A stretch of 64,000 bases of DNA from contig JAOTYK010000010.1 of NCBI GenBank assembly GCA_029861955.1, positions 62,001 through 126,000 of the forward strand, read 5' to 3'. The translations under genes were made by a program, and so were the position numbers. The stretch is from Acidobacteriota bacterium. Its GTDB lineage: Bacteria; Acidobacteriota; Polarisedimenticolia; Polarisedimenticolales; Polarisedimenticolaceae. The stretch's first letter is position 1. Each line of letters opens with the position of its first letter. Of this stretch, positions 34,561 to 45,424 are shown piece after piece. Under the pieces are notes generated by a model. The model was not told where the DNA came from, did no database searches, and worked only from the letters and a program-made list of their open reading frames with translations.

Positions 34561-37308
34561 ATGGATCGGAAACGTCGAGACTTTCTGAAGGCTAGTGTCG
34601 CCGCCAGTGCCGCAGTCGCCATCGGACTGCCCATGACCTCCGAGGCCCTGGCGAAGGCCGGATCCGCCGAGTTGGGCTGGCGATGGGACAAAGGCGTCTG
34701 TCGTTTCTGTGGCACCGGGTGCGGGATTCTGATCGGAACCAAGGACGGTCGGGTCGTGGGTACCAAGGGCGACCCCGACGCACCGGTTAACCGTGGTCTG
34801 AACTGCGTCAAGGGCTACTTCAACGGCAAGATCCAGTACGGCAAGGACCGTCTGACCCGGCCGCTATTGCGTATGACCGACGGCAAGTTCGACAAGCAGG
34901 GCGAGTTCACACCGGTGAGCTGGGAGCGGGCCTACGACGAGATGGAGCTGCAGTTCAAGAAGCATTACGAAAAGCTCGGCCCCGCAGGCGTCGCCATCAT
35001 GGGCTCGGGTCAATACACAATTCAGGAAGGTTACGCTGCGACCAAACTGATGAAGGCCGGTTTCCGCAGTAACAACATCGACCCCAACGCCCGGCATTGT
35101 ATGGCGTCTGCGGTCGTCGGTTTCATCCAGACCTTCGGTATCGACGAGCCCTCCGGCAACTACGACGACATCGAGCAGACCGACACGATCATCACCTGGG
35201 GCGGCAACATGGCCGAGATGCACCCGATTCTGTGGTCCCGCGCCGCAGACCGAAAGCTCTCGGATCCCGAGCGAGTGAAGGTCGTCAACCTGACAACGGT
35301 CAGCAACGAGTGCTCGAACCTCGCCGATCTCGAGATCGTGTTCAAACCCGGTACCGACCTGGCGATCTGGAATTACGTGGCACGGGAGATCGTCAAGCGC
35401 GAGGCCTGGGATGACGCGTTCGTCAAGAAGCATTGCGTCTTCGCCACCGGTCCTTACGACATCGGCTATGGCATGCGAGCGACCGACAAGTTTGCCATGG
35501 ATGCCGAGAAGGACACCCTGGCCAAGGAACTCGAGGTCACCCTCGACAAGTACGAGGCAATTGCCCAACGCAAGACACCCGGCGAGAAAATCAAACAGAC
35601 CCACACCAAGAAATCGGTCAAACATTGGATGATCAGCTTCGACGAATTTAAGAAGGGCGTCGAGCCGTACACGTTAGGGTTTGTCGCTGAGCTTTCGAAG
35701 GGTGATGTCGATGAATCTCTCGACTCATACAGCAAGAAGCTGAAGCAACTAGCCGATCTCTACATCGAGAAAAATCGCAAGGCCGTATCGTTCTGGACGA
35801 TGGGCTTCAACCAGCACTACCGAGGCAGCTGGGTCAACGAGCAGGCCTACATGGTTCACCTGCTACTCGGAAAACAGGCTCAGCCGGGCAACGGCGCCTT
35901 CTCACTGACCGGCCAACCGTCGGCCTGTGGCACGGCTCGGGAGGTCGGAACGTTTGCCCATCGATTGCCTGCGGACATGGTGGTGACCAATCCGGGGCAT
36001 CGCGCGCGTTCCGAGAAGTTATGGAATCTTCCGGACAAGACACTCAACCCCAAGGTCGGCAGCCACATCACCAAGATCATGCGGGATCTCGAAGATGGGC
36101 AGGTTGGTTTCGCCTGGGTGCAGGTCAATAACCCGTTCCAGGCCACGGCAAACGCCAACCACTGGATCAGTGCCGCACGGGAGATGGACAATTTCATCGT
36201 TGTATCCGACCCCTACCCGACGATCTCGGGCAAGGTCGCCGATTTGATCTTGCCCTCGGCGATGATCTTCGAGAAATGGGGCGGCTACGGCAATGCCGAA
36301 CGCAGGACCCAGTTGTGGCGCGAGCAGGTCCCACCCCCTGGCGAGGCGCGCAGCGACGTCTGGCAGGTCCTGGAATTTGCGAAGCGATTCAAACTCTCCG
36401 AGGTCTGGGGTCAGAAGAACGTTCCCGGCCTGTCGGCAGATGGTTTCGCAGACGGCGAACTTCCGGACGTGCTACTTGCGGCGGAGGAAATGGGTTACAC
36501 CGGCGACAGCACGTTGTACGACGTCCTCTTCGCTACCGAAACCAACAAGTCAGTCGCCTGGCCCGATCCGGTGGCCGGAGGACACGACAACAGCACGGTC
36601 AAGGTGATGGACGGCGACAAGTGGTTCGTCGAGAAAGCACTGTTCGAGGAGTACGCCGCGTTTGGTCGCGGACACCAGCACGACCTGGCGTCGTTTGATG
36701 TCTACTATCAAGACGATGTCCGCGGTCTCAAATGGCCCGTCGTCGACGGCAAGGAGACCCAGTGGCGATTCAACGAACAGTACGATCCCTACGTGACGAA
36801 GGGCGCCGGTTTCGAGTTTTATGGAAAGGCCTTGAAGGCGCTGCCGACTGGAAACCTGGACGGCGTGACCGATCCCGAGAAGCAAAAGCTCACCGGTAAG
36901 GCGAAGATCTTTTTCCGACCCTATGCCGCGCCACCCGAGCAACCAGACGACAACTATGACCTGTGGCTATCCACCGGGCGTGTACTCGAGCATTGGCACA
37001 CAGGCACGATGACTCGGCGGGTGCCGGAGCTGCACCGCGCCGTGCCGGCGGCGCAGGTCTTCATGCACCCCACCGACGCGAAAGGCCGGGAACTGGCCCG
37101 CAACGACGTCGCCTGGGTCGAGTCACGCCGCGGCAAGGTCAAGGCGGTGGTCGAGACCCAGGGGCGCAACCGGCCACCGAAGGGTTACACCTTCGTTCCG
37201 TTCTTTGACGAGGCAGTCTTCATTAACAAGGTCACACTCGATGCGACCTGCCCGCTGTCAAAGGAAATCGACTTCAAGAAATGTGCGGTGAAGATCTACA
37301 AGGCGTGA
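34561..37308 (+). CDS. napA: NapA, catalytic subunit of periplasmic nitrate reductase
   Basis: 915 residues. The Tat leader KRRDFLKAS precedes a [4Fe-4S] site (Cys47, Cys50, Cys54, Cys82) and the molybdenum-ligand Cys180 in [33 protein letters not shown] and the C-terminal [21 protein letters not shown] are NapA hallmarks. It reduces nitrate to nitrite with a bis-MGD cofactor. At 915 residues it is longer than the ~830-residue enterobacterial enzyme, with an insert around residues 320-400 (LDKYEAIAQ...[11 protein letters not shown]), as in the long NapA of epsilon- and deltaproteobacteria. A gene for NapB follows after 10 bases. Confidence 0.96.
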   Translation: MDRKRRDFLKASVAASAAVAIGLPMTSEALAKAGSAELGWRWDKGVCRFCGTGCGILIGTKDGRVVGTKGDPDAPVNRGLNCVKGYFNGKIQYGKDRLTRPLLRMTDGKFDKQGEFTPVSWERAYDEMELQFKKHYEKLGPAGVAIMGSGQYTIQEGYAATKLMKAGFRSNNIDPNARHCMASAVVGFIQTFGIDEPSGNYDDIEQTDTIITWGGNMAEMHPILWSRAADRKLSDPERVKVVNLTTVSNECSNLADLEIVFKPGTDLAIWNYVAREIVKREAWDDAFVKKHCVFATGPYDIGYGMRATDKFAMDAEKDTLAKELEVTLDKYEAIAQRKTPGEKIKQTHTKKSVKHWMISFDEFKKGVEPYTLGFVAELSKGDVDESLDSYSKKLKQLADLYIEKNRKAVSFWTMGFNQHYRGSWVNEQAYMVHLLLGKQAQPGNGAFSLTGQPSACGTAREVGTFAHRLPADMVVTNPGHRARSEKLWNLPDKTLNPKVGSHITKIMRDLEDGQVGFAWVQVNNPFQATANANHWISAAREMDNFIVVSDPYPTISGKVADLILPSAMIFEKWGGYGNAERRTQLWREQVPPPGEARSDVWQVLEFAKRFKLSEVWGQKNVPGLSADGFADGELPDVLLAAEEMGYTGDSTLYDVLFATETNKSVAWPDPVAGGHDNSTVKVMDGDKWFVEKALFEEYAAFGRGHQHDLASFDVYYQDDVRGLKWPVVDGKETQWRFNEQYDPYVTKGAGFEFYGKALKALPTGNLDGVTDPEKQKLTGKAKIFFRPYAAPPEQPDDNYDLWLSTGRVLEHWHTGTMTRRVPELHRAVPAAQVFMHPTDAKGRELARNDVAWVESRRGKVKAVVETQGRNRPPKGYTFVPFFDEAVFINKVTLDATCPLSKEIDFKKCAVKIYKA

Positions 37309-37318
37309 GGAGAGTGTC

Positions 37319-37810
37319 ATGAAACCCCGCAACCTGTATCCGATTCTCATCATGATCGTTCTGGTCGTGCTGCTCCAGGCCTGCGCCGGCACGCAGATAG
37401 ATCAGACGGTGACGGTGATCGATGATGAACTCGGTCTCAGTAAGGAAAGCGTCTTCTCTACACCTGATCCGATCGTCGCGATGAGCACGAGGTTGGAGCC
37501 GGGTGAAAACGAGCTACTCGGCGCATACTTCTCGAAGGCGCCGCCCCTGATCGCCCACAATATTGAAGATCTGCTGCCAATCATGATCGACGAGAATTAC
37601 TGCATGGGTTGTCACGAACTCTACGACGAGATCGGTGACGAGGTCGCTCCCGAAGATCCGACGCCGATGCCGATAAGCCACTACACCGACAAACGTCACA
37701 ACCCCGGCGACGCCACCCCGGATGTCGTCGGCGCCTATTTTGTCTGTACTCAGTGCCACGTACCGCAAACCGATGCAGCACCGTTGGTACCCAACACCTA
37801 CCGGCAATGA
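37319..37810 (+). CDS. napB: NapB, diheme c-type cytochrome subunit, predicted lipoprotein
   Basis: 163 residues. Two heme sites, CMGCH (Cys95, Cys98, His99) and CTQCH (Cys143, Cys146, His147), sit with PPLIAH (His80) and ISHYTDKRH (His121), which supply distal ligands in NapB. It passes electrons to NapA. The N-terminus reads LVVLLQACAGTQ, a plausible lipobox with Cys22, so unlike the soluble NapB of enterobacteria this one may be membrane-attached. It overlaps the napF-like gene by ATGA. Confidence 0.9.
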   Translation: MKPRNLYPILIMIVLVVLLQACAGTQIDQTVTVIDDELGLSKESVFSTPDPIVAMSTRLEPGENELLGAYFSKAPPLIAHNIEDLLPIMIDENYCMGCHELYDEIGDEVAPEDPTPMPISHYTDKRHNPGDATPDVVGAYFVCTQCHVPQTDAAPLVPNTYRQ

Positions 37811-38094
37811 GTTCGAACTCGGACAGGCCGATCGCCTACGGCCGGCGAGCATTCCTCCGTGGTCGTGTCCTCGGCTATGGCTCCGCGGAAAACGACGGAG
37901 GGGGTCTGGTCGCTGTTCTCGACCGTGGAAACTGCATTGCCTGGGATGGCGTAATCTGCATCAGTTGCAAGTTGGCCTGTGAGCCGCAGGCGATCGCCTT
38001 CGAGAACCGTCGACCCACGATCATTTACAACGCTTGCACCGGTTGCGGAGACTGCATCAAACCCTGTCCCACCGAGGCAATCCGTTTGAAATAG
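37807..38094 (+). CDS. napF: NapF-like ferredoxin with two [4Fe-4S] sites
   Basis: 95 residues. GRRAFLRGR near the start is the motif seen at the NapF N-terminus. Two Cys sets follow: C-x7-C-x2-C-x3-C (in NCIAWDGVICISCKLAC) and C-x2-C-x2-C-x3-C-P (CTGCGDCIKPCP). Canonical NapF has more clusters and is about 160 residues, so this is a short form. NapF is thought to act in the cytoplasm during NapA maturation. The ATG overlaps the napB stop. Confidence 0.82.
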   Translation: MSSNSDRPIAYGRRAFLRGRVLGYGSAENDGGGLVAVLDRGNCIAWDGVICISCKLACEPQAIAFENRRPTIIYNACTGCGDCIKPCPTEAIRLK

Positions 38095-38147
38095 GTGAAA
38101 TCGCTGTACTCGAAGTAGCTGTTGAGAATCCGATTCCCAACTCGGGC

Positions 38148-38789
38148 GTGCAGAACGGTTCGAAACTACCGCCCCCAAAGGTTCTGCTCTACCTGGAGCA
38201 GTTCGATGAAGGGCACGCCCGCGAAATAGCCGACGTCTTCGACGTCTCGCTGAGCATGGTGCAACGCCAACTGGAGCGCTTCGAAAGAGCCGGCGCGCTG
38301 GTCTGCTCCACCCTGGAGAATCACGGCATTCACACCGTCTTATCGGGCGGCAGCGTCGTGTCGATTTATTCCGACAACGTCTATGAATCCTACGATCTCG
38401 ACTTCATCGAGATCGGCCTCGGGCGCTCAGTCGACGTCGCGACGTCTGAACTGGGCTTCAAGAAGAGCGGTCGTCACTGGGCCCACCGCGACACTCGCTT
38501 CTGGGTTGAGTTTTCCACGGGCCCGGTCCAGATCGGCAAGACACACATCAGCAGCTTCGCCGAGCGCAGCACCCGTTTCGGAACGTTGCGCCTGTTACAT
38601 CCGACCGACTGTGTGATGGATAGGCTCGCCGCGTATTTCCACTGGAACGACACCGAATCTCTAGAACAAGCGGTGCTGGTGGCTCTCGCACAAGAGATCG
38701 ATCTCGATCGAATTGCAAGCTGGGCGGAGGCAGAAGGCGGTGGCTCGAAGTTCGCCGAGTTCGTCGATCGTATAGATCCTCGCGATTAG
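38148..38789 (+). CDS. Winged-helix and nucleotidyltransferase-like fusion protein
   Basis: 213 residues from the GTG at 38148. Residues 8-60 form a winged helix ([42 protein letters not shown]). From about residue 65 the sequence switches to a nucleotidyltransferase-like domain ([31 protein letters not shown]) with a GGS and paired Asp pattern. In other genomes I know these as two adjacent genes, a wHTH regulator and an MNT/AbiEii-like protein; here the end of one and the beginning of the other are missing at the join ([10 protein letters not shown]). Alternative starts upstream overlap napF. Confidence 0.66.
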   Translation: MQNGSKLPPPKVLLYLEQFDEGHAREIADVFDVSLSMVQRQLERFERAGALVCSTLENHGIHTVLSGGSVVSIYSDNVYESYDLDFIEIGLGRSVDVATSELGFKKSGRHWAHRDTRFWVEFSTGPVQIGKTHISSFAERSTRFGTLRLLHPTDCVMDRLAAYFHWNDTESLEQAVLVALAQEIDLDRIASWAEAEGGGSKFAEFVDRIDPRD

Positions 38790-41008
38790 GACGCGTCCGT
38801 CTCCGGAAACAGCTCTTCAAACTCCGGATCCCCGTGCAACATGTTCAGATCCGGGTCTCGTCGCGTCCACACCGGATCCGTCATCCCGGAGCTGTGCGCC
38901 TTCCGCAACGCATCCATCGCCTCGGCCCGTTTGTTCAGACTACAGAACGTACACGCCGCGTTGTACAGCACGGCGGCCTCGTCGGGACGCAGCACCATCG
39001 CCAGGTTGGCCTCGCGCATGGCATCTTCCACGCGACCCTGTTCGGCGTAGTCGCCGGACAGCAGGATTCGCGCACGGGCATCCTCCGGGACAACCTGCAG
39101 ATGTTTCTCGAGAGTCTGGATGAACCGCTCGCGAACATTCTTGACGGCGTCGGTCTTGCCCAGCGCGCTGAGCGCGTTGCAGACCGGGACGTAGACGTTG
39201 TAGTCGGGTCCGGCAGACTCGAGCGCCGCCTCGCTCATGTTGGCGACTTCCTGATAGAAGCCGGCAGCGAACAACGCGCGCACAAGCAGGTAATACGCGC
39301 CCTCGCAATCGGGCTTGCGCTCGATGGCGGTCCGTACCGCCGCCAATGACGCCTCGTACTTGTTCAGTGCGTAGTAGACCCAGGCCTGGGCGACCAGCAC
39401 TTCCGGTTGTGCCGGCTGTAGCTCCGCCGCAATCTTCGCGGCCTCCTGGGCCCGGTCCAACAGATTCGTATTGCTACCGAAGCTACCCTGGTACTGGGCG
39501 CAGACGTTGGCGATGGCGGCGTAGGCCAGCGCAAACTTCGGATCCTGCGCCACCGCGCTCTCGTACATCTGCAGGGCGAAGTCCATGTCCTGTCGTGTCA
39601 GGCGACGGGCGTAGCTCTTGCCCTTCAGGTACATGTCGTAGGCCTGCAAGGAATCGGTGGGCTTGGTCGCGATCGCCTCTTGCTCTTGCGGGCTGAGGGT
39701 GATGCTCATGGCGTCGGCGATCTTTCGAGCGATCTCGTCCTGGACCTCGAAGACGTCCTTCATCTCTCGGTCGTAGCGTTCGGACCACAACGGGAAGTCG
39801 GTCTTGGTATCGATCAGCTGGGCGTTGATCCTCAATCGATCGCCGGCCCGCCGCAGACTTCCGGCAAGCACATGGGTCGCCGAGATCTGTTGCCCGATCT
39901 GGGCCGGTGTCACCTGCTTGTCGCGGAAGGCGAGGACGGTCGGCCGCGAGAAGACGTTCACGCCACTGATCTTCGACAGCTCGGTGATGATGTCCTCGGT
40001 GATGCCGTCTCTGAAGTACTCGTCTTCCTGCGCCCGGCTGAGATTCTCAAAGTAAAGCACGGCCAGCGCACACTTGGTGGTCGTCGTTCCGCCACGTGAG
40101 GTGGTTAGCTCTTCCGCCTGCCGGGTCCCCGAATCCAGATCCCGTTTTAATCGGGCCAGGTCGGTCTTGAGGTCCGTCGCCGTCTGGTAACGCAGGTTGC
40201 GATCCTTCTCCAGCGCCTTGTCCAGAATCCTGTTCAGCTCTTGCGGTAAGGCCGAGTTGGTCTGGGTCAGCGGCGGAGGGTTGCGATTGAGGATCGCGTC
40301 AAAGACAACGGCCGAGGTCTCGCCCTCGAACGGCAAGACCCCCGTCGCCATCTGATACAGCATCGTCCCGAGTGAAAACAGGTCGGTGCGGGCATCGGTC
40401 AGCTTGCCCCGAGCCTGCTCCGGCGACATGTAGGCCACCGTGCCGATGACGGTCCCGGCGGCGGTCAGGTTGGCGGAGTCGGCGACGGTTTCATCGTCGG
40501 CCGGCGTCATTCTCTGGAGTCCCGGAGACGAGTCGACCTTGGCCAGACCGAAATCGAGGATCTTGATCTGATCCTTGCTGTTGACCACGACATTGGCCGG
40601 CTTGATGTCGCGATGAACGATCCCCTTCGAGTGGGCCGACTCCATGGCATCCGCAAGTTGGATCGCCATGGTGAAGAACCGCTCCAGCTCCAGGGGCTTG
40701 GGGCCCATCAATTTGGAAAGGGTCTCCCCTTCCAACAACTCCATCACGATGAACAGAAGATTGTCGTGACGCTCGATGGCATAGACCGCGCAAATACCGG
40801 GGTGATTCAGCGACGACGCGGCACGGGCCTCGCGCTGGAACCGCTCCAACGACTGGGAGTCCTTCTCCATCTCGGCCGAAAGAAACTTCAGCGCCACACG
40901 ACGACCGAGGTTCTGATCCTCGGCCTCGTAGACGACGCCCATCCCCCCACTACCCAGACGGTTCAGGATCTTGTAGTGGGAGACGGTCTGCCCGGCCTCA
41001 AAGTTCAT
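38786..41008 (-). CDS. Serine/threonine protein kinase with TolB-like and TPR domains
   Basis: 740 residues. The kinase domain (about 12-275) has GSGGMG, Lys41, HRDIKPAN (132-139), DFG (152-154) and a MSPEQ activation end. A linker with no membrane helix leads to a TolB N-domain-like region ([33 protein letters not shown], about 312-460), then TPR repeats to the end. The set-up resembles proteins in which the TolB-like domain and TPRs bind partners or effectors. It is probably cytoplasmic. The gene starts with a TGATG junction at the end of fhs and so shares its message. Confidence 0.9.
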   Translation of the reverse strand: MNFEAGQTVSHYKILNRLGSGGMGVVYEAEDQNLGRRVALKFLSAEMEKDSQSLERFQREARAASSLNHPGICAVYAIERHDNLLFIVMELLEGETLSKLMGPKPLELERFFTMAIQLADAMESAHSKGIVHRDIKPANVVVNSKDQIKILDFGLAKVDSSPGLQRMTPADDETVADSANLTAAGTVIGTVAYMSPEQARGKLTDARTDLFSLGTMLYQMATGVLPFEGETSAVVFDAILNRNPPPLTQTNSALPQELNRILDKALEKDRNLRYQTATDLKTDLARLKRDLDSGTRQAEELTTSRGGTTTTKCALAVLYFENLSRAQEDEYFRDGITEDIITELSKISGVNVFSRPTVLAFRDKQVTPAQIGQQISATHVLAGSLRRAGDRLRINAQLIDTKTDFPLWSERYDREMKDVFEVQDEIARKIADAMSITLSPQEQEAIATKPTDSLQAYDMYLKGKSYARRLTRQDMDFALQMYESAVAQDPKFALAYAAIANVCAQYQGSFGSNTNLLDRAQEAAKIAAELQPAQPEVLVAQAWVYYALNKYEASLAAVRTAIERKPDCEGAYYLLVRALFAAGFYQEVANMSEAALESAGPDYNVYVPVCNALSALGKTDAVKNVRERFIQTLEKHLQVVPEDARARILLSGDYAEQGRVEDAMREANLAMVLRPDEAAVLYNAACTFCSLNKRAEAMDALRKAHSSGMTDPVWTRRDPDLNMLHGDPEFEELFPETDAS

Positions 41009-42678
41009 CAGGTCAGTCCAACAATCTCGCCATCGCGTAGATCGACCGCCTCGGCGATCGGCTTACGCGGCAAGCCCGGCATCCGCAAGATGTCGCCGGT
41101 CAACACCACCAGGAACCCGGCACCGGCGTTGATCTGCAATCCACGGACCGTCACGACAAAATCGTCGGGGCGTCCACGGAGCTTCGGATCGTCCGATAGC
41201 GATGCCGGCGTCTTGGCGATACAGATCGGCAGCTTGTTGTAGCCCAGCCGTCGTGCGTCCTTCAGGTCCCGCATGGCGTCCTTGGTGAAGACGACGTCCT
41301 TGGCGCCGTACATCTTCTTCGTCACGGCGAGGATCTTGTCCTTGACCGTGTCTTCCAGTTCGTACAGAGGCGCGAACGGGTCGCTGTGGATCTCGGCCTG
41401 CTGCATGACGACCCTGGCAAGTTCTTCAGCCGCCTTGCCGCCGCCGGCGTGGTGATTGGAGACCGCGAACGGGATGCCAAGCTCCTGACAACGACGACGG
41501 ACCACGTCGATCTCTTCATCGGTGTCGTCGCCGAACTGATTCAACGCGATGACCGGGTTTTCGCCGAACTGATGGATGTTTTCGATATGTTTTTCGAGGT
41601 TTGGCAGGCCGGCGGCGACTTTCTCGGGATCCGGTCGGGCCAGCGTCCGACTGGCCGCACCGCCGTGAAGCTTCAGCGCCCGGATGGTCGCGACAAGCAC
41701 CACCGCCGCGGTGTCCAGCTTGGCCTTGCGACACTTGATGTCGAAGAACTTCTCGGCGCCCAGGTCAAACCCAAAGCCTGCCTCGGTCACGGCCCAGTCC
41801 GATAGATGCATCGCCATCCGCGTGGCGATGACGCTGTTACAACCATGGGCGATATTGGCAAACGGACCGCCATGGACGAACACCGGTACCCCTTCGAGGG
41901 TCTGCACCAGGTTGGGCCACAGCGCGTCACGCAACAGCGCAAGCATCGCACCGGAGGCTTGCAGCTTCTCGGCGGTGATCGGCTCACCCTCGTAGCCGAA
42001 CGCCACCAGGATCCGATCCAGTCGCGCCCGCATGTCGTTTTCATTCTCGGCCAGACAGAGCATCGCCATCACCTCGGAGGCGGCGGTGATGTCAAAGCCG
42101 GTCTCCCGTGGCACGCCCTGCTTGTGACCGCCAAGACCCACGATCGTGTTCCGCAGCGCCCGATCGTTCATGTCCATGACGCGTCGCCAGAGGATGCGTC
42201 GTGGATCGATGCGAAGTTGGTTGCCGAAGTAGATGTGGTTGTCCAGCACTGCGGCCAGCAGGTTGTGGGCCGAGGTGATGGCGTGGAAGTCACCGGTGAA
42301 GTGCAGATTGACTCGCTCACGAGGGACGACCTGGGCGCGACCGCCACCGGTGGCGCCGCCCTTCATGCCGAACGCCGGCCCCAGAGAGGGCTCGCGAAGG
42401 GCCAGGCAGACCGACTCGCCGAGACTGGCAAGTCCCTGTGCCAGGCCGATGCTGGTGGTGGTCTTTCCCTCGCCGGCCTTGGTCGGCGTCATCGCCGAGA
42501 CAAGGATCAGCCGGTTGGGTTTCTTGCGGGGCCGGGGTCGTCGCAGGACGGCCGGATCGACCTTGGCCACATCGGTCCCAAAGAGACGGATGTCTTCGCC
42601 GGTCAGGCTTAGCCCTTCGGCGATCTCGCTAATCGGACGGGTAACGGCAGAACGTGCGATCTCATTATCTGTTGGCAT
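41008..42678 (-). CDS. fhs: Formate-tetrahydrofolate ligase
   Basis: 556 residues. The P-loop-like motif [20 protein letters not shown] and the family signatures [26 protein letters not shown] and [17 protein letters not shown] are present. The enzyme activates formate to 10-formyltetrahydrofolate using ATP, feeding one-carbon metabolism. Downstream, the kinase gene begins at its stop codon. No other folate gene is in view. Confidence 0.96.
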   Translation of the reverse strand: MPTDNEIARSAVTRPISEIAEGLSLTGEDIRLFGTDVAKVDPAVLRRPRPRKKPNRLILVSAMTPTKAGEGKTTTSIGLAQGLASLGESVCLALREPSLGPAFGMKGGATGGGRAQVVPRERVNLHFTGDFHAITSAHNLLAAVLDNHIYFGNQLRIDPRRILWRRVMDMNDRALRNTIVGLGGHKQGVPRETGFDITAASEVMAMLCLAENENDMRARLDRILVAFGYEGEPITAEKLQASGAMLALLRDALWPNLVQTLEGVPVFVHGGPFANIAHGCNSVIATRMAMHLSDWAVTEAGFGFDLGAEKFFDIKCRKAKLDTAAVVLVATIRALKLHGGAASRTLARPDPEKVAAGLPNLEKHIENIHQFGENPVIALNQFGDDTDEEIDVVRRRCQELGIPFAVSNHHAGGGKAAEELARVVMQQAEIHSDPFAPLYELEDTVKDKILAVTKKMYGAKDVVFTKDAMRDLKDARRLGYNKLPICIAKTPASLSDDPKLRGRPDDFVVTVRGLQINAGAGFLVVLTGDILRMPGLPRKPIAEAVDLRDGEIVGLT

Positions 42679-42687
42679 GGCGGCATT

Positions 42688-43500
42688 CTACGGCACTCCC
42701 GCGATCGTCGCCGTCAGTTTTCTGAGGAGCTGGCGATCCGCGTGACGCCGCTGCCTATCCCGGTCCACCGACCTCAGAAGTTCCGCCAGAATATCGGCCG
42801 AAACCATCTCCCGGGCCGCGGCCAGGGCTTTTGGATCATCGAAGTGCAGAAGGGCCTCGGCAACAAACAGGCTTACACCTGTGGGAAGACGCTTCGAGAG
42901 CTCGATGATCGGATCGATCGCCGAGCGGTCCCCCACGTAGGCCAGAGAGCTGGCGGCCCGCACGGCGACGAAGTGGTTGTCGGCGTCCAGCGCCTGCAGC
43001 ATCAGATCGAACGACCGAGGATCTCCCGTCTGCCCCAGGAAGAAGAGATCCGAGGGGTCGGTATAGATCGACTGGTGGACGGCGGTTTTCGGGTCCAACT
43101 CGTGGGTCAGACACCAGTTCAGGAATCGGAGCGAATAGACCCCGGGAACCACCTCCCCGTCCTTCGAGATCTGTAACGGGAACGGCGCGTCGCGCTGGAC
43201 GATCGCCTGCGCAAATCCCTCGAGGTAGGCGTAGTACTGCGGGTCCTTGTCCTGCAGCACGACCAGCATCGCCGCCGCCTGCTGCTTCAACTGCTTGTCT
43301 TCCTCGACTGCGAACGCGCGCCGGAAGAAATCGATGGCGCGACGGTCTCCCTTTTCCAGCCACTCGAAGGCGCGCTTCCAGTCACTCTCCCGGAACTCGG
43401 CCGCAGGGCGTTCGGTCACCGGCTGTCGGTTGGGAGAGGCCACCAACGAGCTGGCGACAAGGGCCAGAAGGACGGCCAGCGCCGGGGAGAATTGCTTCAA
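42688..43500 (-). CDS. Exported HEAT-repeat-like protein of unknown function
   Basis: 270 residues from a TTG with GAGGT 6 bases upstream. A signal peptide (LAVLLALVASSLVASPN) is followed by helical repeat segments: WKRAFEWLEKGDRRAIDFFRRAFAVEEDKQLKQQAAAMLVVL, PRSFDLMLQALDADNHFVAVRAASSLAYVGDRSAIDPIIELSKRL and LFVAEALLHFDDPKALAAAREMV. These look like HEAT/armadillo repeats. It ends 9 bases before fhs and reads in the same direction, so the genes may be co-transcribed. No catalytic motif is seen. Confidence 0.68.
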   Translation of the reverse strand: MKQFSPALAVLLALVASSLVASPNRQPVTERPAAEFRESDWKRAFEWLEKGDRRAIDFFRRAFAVEEDKQLKQQAAAMLVVLQDKDPQYYAYLEGFAQAIVQRDAPFPLQISKDGEVVPGVYSLRFLNWCLTHELDPKTAVHQSIYTDPSDLFFLGQTGDPRSFDLMLQALDADNHFVAVRAASSLAYVGDRSAIDPIIELSKRLPTGVSLFVAEALLHFDDPKALAAAREMVSADILAELLRSVDRDRQRRHADRQLLRKLTATIAGVP

Positions 43501-43636
43501 GTCGACCTCGTTGACTGGAACGTAGGTCCGGAATCTGGGCGATTCAACTCGGCGCGTTTCACCCTTTCTTATTAATGATACGCGGCCGATTCGACTTTTC
43601 GCCGGGAAGCCCTAAGTTTGCTTCAGGAGACTCCCC

Positions 43637-44605
43637 ATGAAACGTTATTCAGCCTTGGTCCTTGTCAGCTTGCTGGTGATCGCTCTCCCCGCGTTCGCCG
43701 AGGGCTCTATCGAATCCCGCGTCACGGTCGAGTTTGGCGGCGGCGCCAAGATCATCAAGCGGATGACCGGCACGGCCAAGGATGGAGTTATCCATCGAAC
43801 GGCCATCCAGAATCGACGGATGATGGAGTTGGCCGGAACGCGGGGCACGCTGATCGATCTGGACAAGGAGCTGCAATTCGACGTCCAGCAGTCGAAACAG
43901 CGGTATCAGGTCCGGTCCTTCGTCGAGGTCAAGGATCAGCTTCACCTGATGCAAGGTGTCTTCGATGGCGGCGAGGGTCCCACCAGCATGGCGGGTACCG
44001 ACGAGGCGCCACCCATCAAGTACGTTTCGACGCTGGAGTCAGGTCCCACCGGTGCGACGGCGAAACACGGCGGATACGAGACCACCGAGTATCGCTGGGT
44101 GGTCACGGTCCATCAGGACGGCATGACCCTGGAAGACGGGGGCGGCGCCGTCCTGACCGCGACGATCATGGTCGGCCCGAAGCTGAAGGTCTTTGACGAG
44201 TTTCAGCGCTTCCGACAGGACTACATGCAAGCACTCGAGCTGGATCAGCCGATCCGGGAGACCGATCAGAAGCTCACTGAGATTCTGGCCGGTTCCCCTG
44301 CGTTGCGAAACGCCATGACCCGCTACTACGAGGATCGTGGCAAGTTGAACGGGGCACCGCTACGAACGGAGTTGATGCTCGAGACGGTGCCGTTGCCGTT
44401 ATCCGAAGAGGAAACTGCGAAGAACGCCGACGCCGGCATGCTCAGCAAGATCGGCAAGAAGCTGTTCAAGAAACGACAGCGAGAGCGCGAGGAGGCGTTG
44501 GCCAATGGCGGTCGCATTCTCCAATTCAAGACTGTCAACGAGGTGCTCAGTGTTTCGTCGTCGTCCCAGGGGCTGACGCGACTCAGAGACTACGAAGCGC
44601 GATAG
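43637..44605 (+). CDS. Exported protein of unknown function
   Basis: 322 residues, not recognised. The signal peptide ends LPAFAEGS. The mature protein begins with VTVEFGGGAKIIKRMTGTAKDGVIHRTAIQNRRMMELAGTRGTLIDLDKELQFDVQQSKQRYQVRSF, a pattern like lipoprotein-carrier-type or DUF4412-type beta domains that scan a small molecule or metal readout. The C-terminal part is basic and helical (KIGKKLFKKRQREREEALANGG). CAGGAG upstream supports the ATG at 43637. The next gene, 105 bases on, starts the ABC exporter operon, but a link is not shown. Confidence 0.62.
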   Translation: MKRYSALVLVSLLVIALPAFAEGSIESRVTVEFGGGAKIIKRMTGTAKDGVIHRTAIQNRRMMELAGTRGTLIDLDKELQFDVQQSKQRYQVRSFVEVKDQLHLMQGVFDGGEGPTSMAGTDEAPPIKYVSTLESGPTGATAKHGGYETTEYRWVVTVHQDGMTLEDGGGAVLTATIMVGPKLKVFDEFQRFRQDYMQALELDQPIRETDQKLTEILAGSPALRNAMTRYYEDRGKLNGAPLRTELMLETVPLPLSEEETAKNADAGMLSKIGKKLFKKRQREREEALANGGRILQFKTVNEVLSVSSSSQGLTRLRDYEAR

Positions 44606-44710
44606 CCGACTTTTCCGCGGCCCAATCGTACTAATCCTAGGAATCGTCGTCGCAGACTAGGCGGCAGACGCCACAGATCCGTACTAGAGTAGGAGCCAAA
44701 GGAGAGCCAC

Positions 44711-45424
44711 GTGGCCGTATCGGCACTGGGCGACCCGGCAGGGTCGCGTGTCATCGAAATGCGAAACCTCGTCCGGCTGTTCCAGATGGGCGACGAGCAG
44801 ATACGAGCCGTCGACGATCTCGACCTGCAGGTAGAACCGGGCGAATTCGTCGCCATCATGGGTGCCTCCGGTTCCGGAAAATCCACCCTGATGAATCTGC
44901 TCGGTTGTCTGGACACCCCCACCTCAGGTCAGTACGTCCTGGGCGGTCAGCCCGTCAGCGAGATGGAAGACGACCAGTTGGCGGAGATTCGCAACAGCGA
45001 AATCGGCTTTGTGTTTCAGGAGTTCAATCTTCTCGAACGACTGACGGCGGCACAGAACGTCGAACTGCCGCTGGTCTATGCAAAGGTGCCACCGGTTGAA
45101 CGTGTCGAGCGTGCGAAAGCAATGCTCGCGCGGGTGGGTCTTTCCGAACGGATCGAGCATCGACCCAACCAACTCTCCGGTGGACAGCGGCAACGCGTCG
45201 CCATCGCAAGGGCCCTGGTCCACAAGCCGACCTTACTGCTTGCCGACGAGCCGACCGGCAACCTGGACAGCGAGTCATCGGAAGAGATCATGGGTCTATT
45301 CGACGCCCTGCACCAACAGGGCAACACCATGGTGATGGTGACCCATGACTCGGAGATCGCGGAGCGCGCGAATCGCCAGATTCGGATGCGTGATGGAAAA
45401 ATCGTGGAGGACACCCGTGCGTAG
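44711..45424 (+). CDS. MacB/LolD-type ABC transporter ATP-binding protein
   Basis: 237 residues from a GTG with AAGGAGA upstream. Walker [10 protein letters not shown], the Q-loop FVFQEFNLL, signature [15 protein letters not shown] and Walker [13 protein letters not shown] are in order. It belongs to the type VII (MacB/LolCDE/FtsE) ATPases that power movement of substrates within the periplasm or out of the cell. It opens a five-gene operon with three adaptors and a permease. Confidence 0.94.
   Translation: MAVSALGDPAGSRVIEMRNLVRLFQMGDEQIRAVDDLDLQVEPGEFVAIMGASGSGKSTLMNLLGCLDTPTSGQYVLGGQPVSEMEDDQLAEIRNSEIGFVFQEFNLLERLTAAQNVELPLVYAKVPPVERVERAKAMLARVGLSERIEHRPNQLSGGQRQRVAIARALVHKPTLLLADEPTGNLDSESSEEIMGLFDALHQQGNTMVMVTHDSEIAERANRQIRMRDGKIVEDTRA

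Noticed and set aside
41806-42612. Plus-strand open frame of 268 codons opposite fhs
   Set aside because: Antisense shadow of the formate-tetrahydrofolate ligase gene, with no motif.
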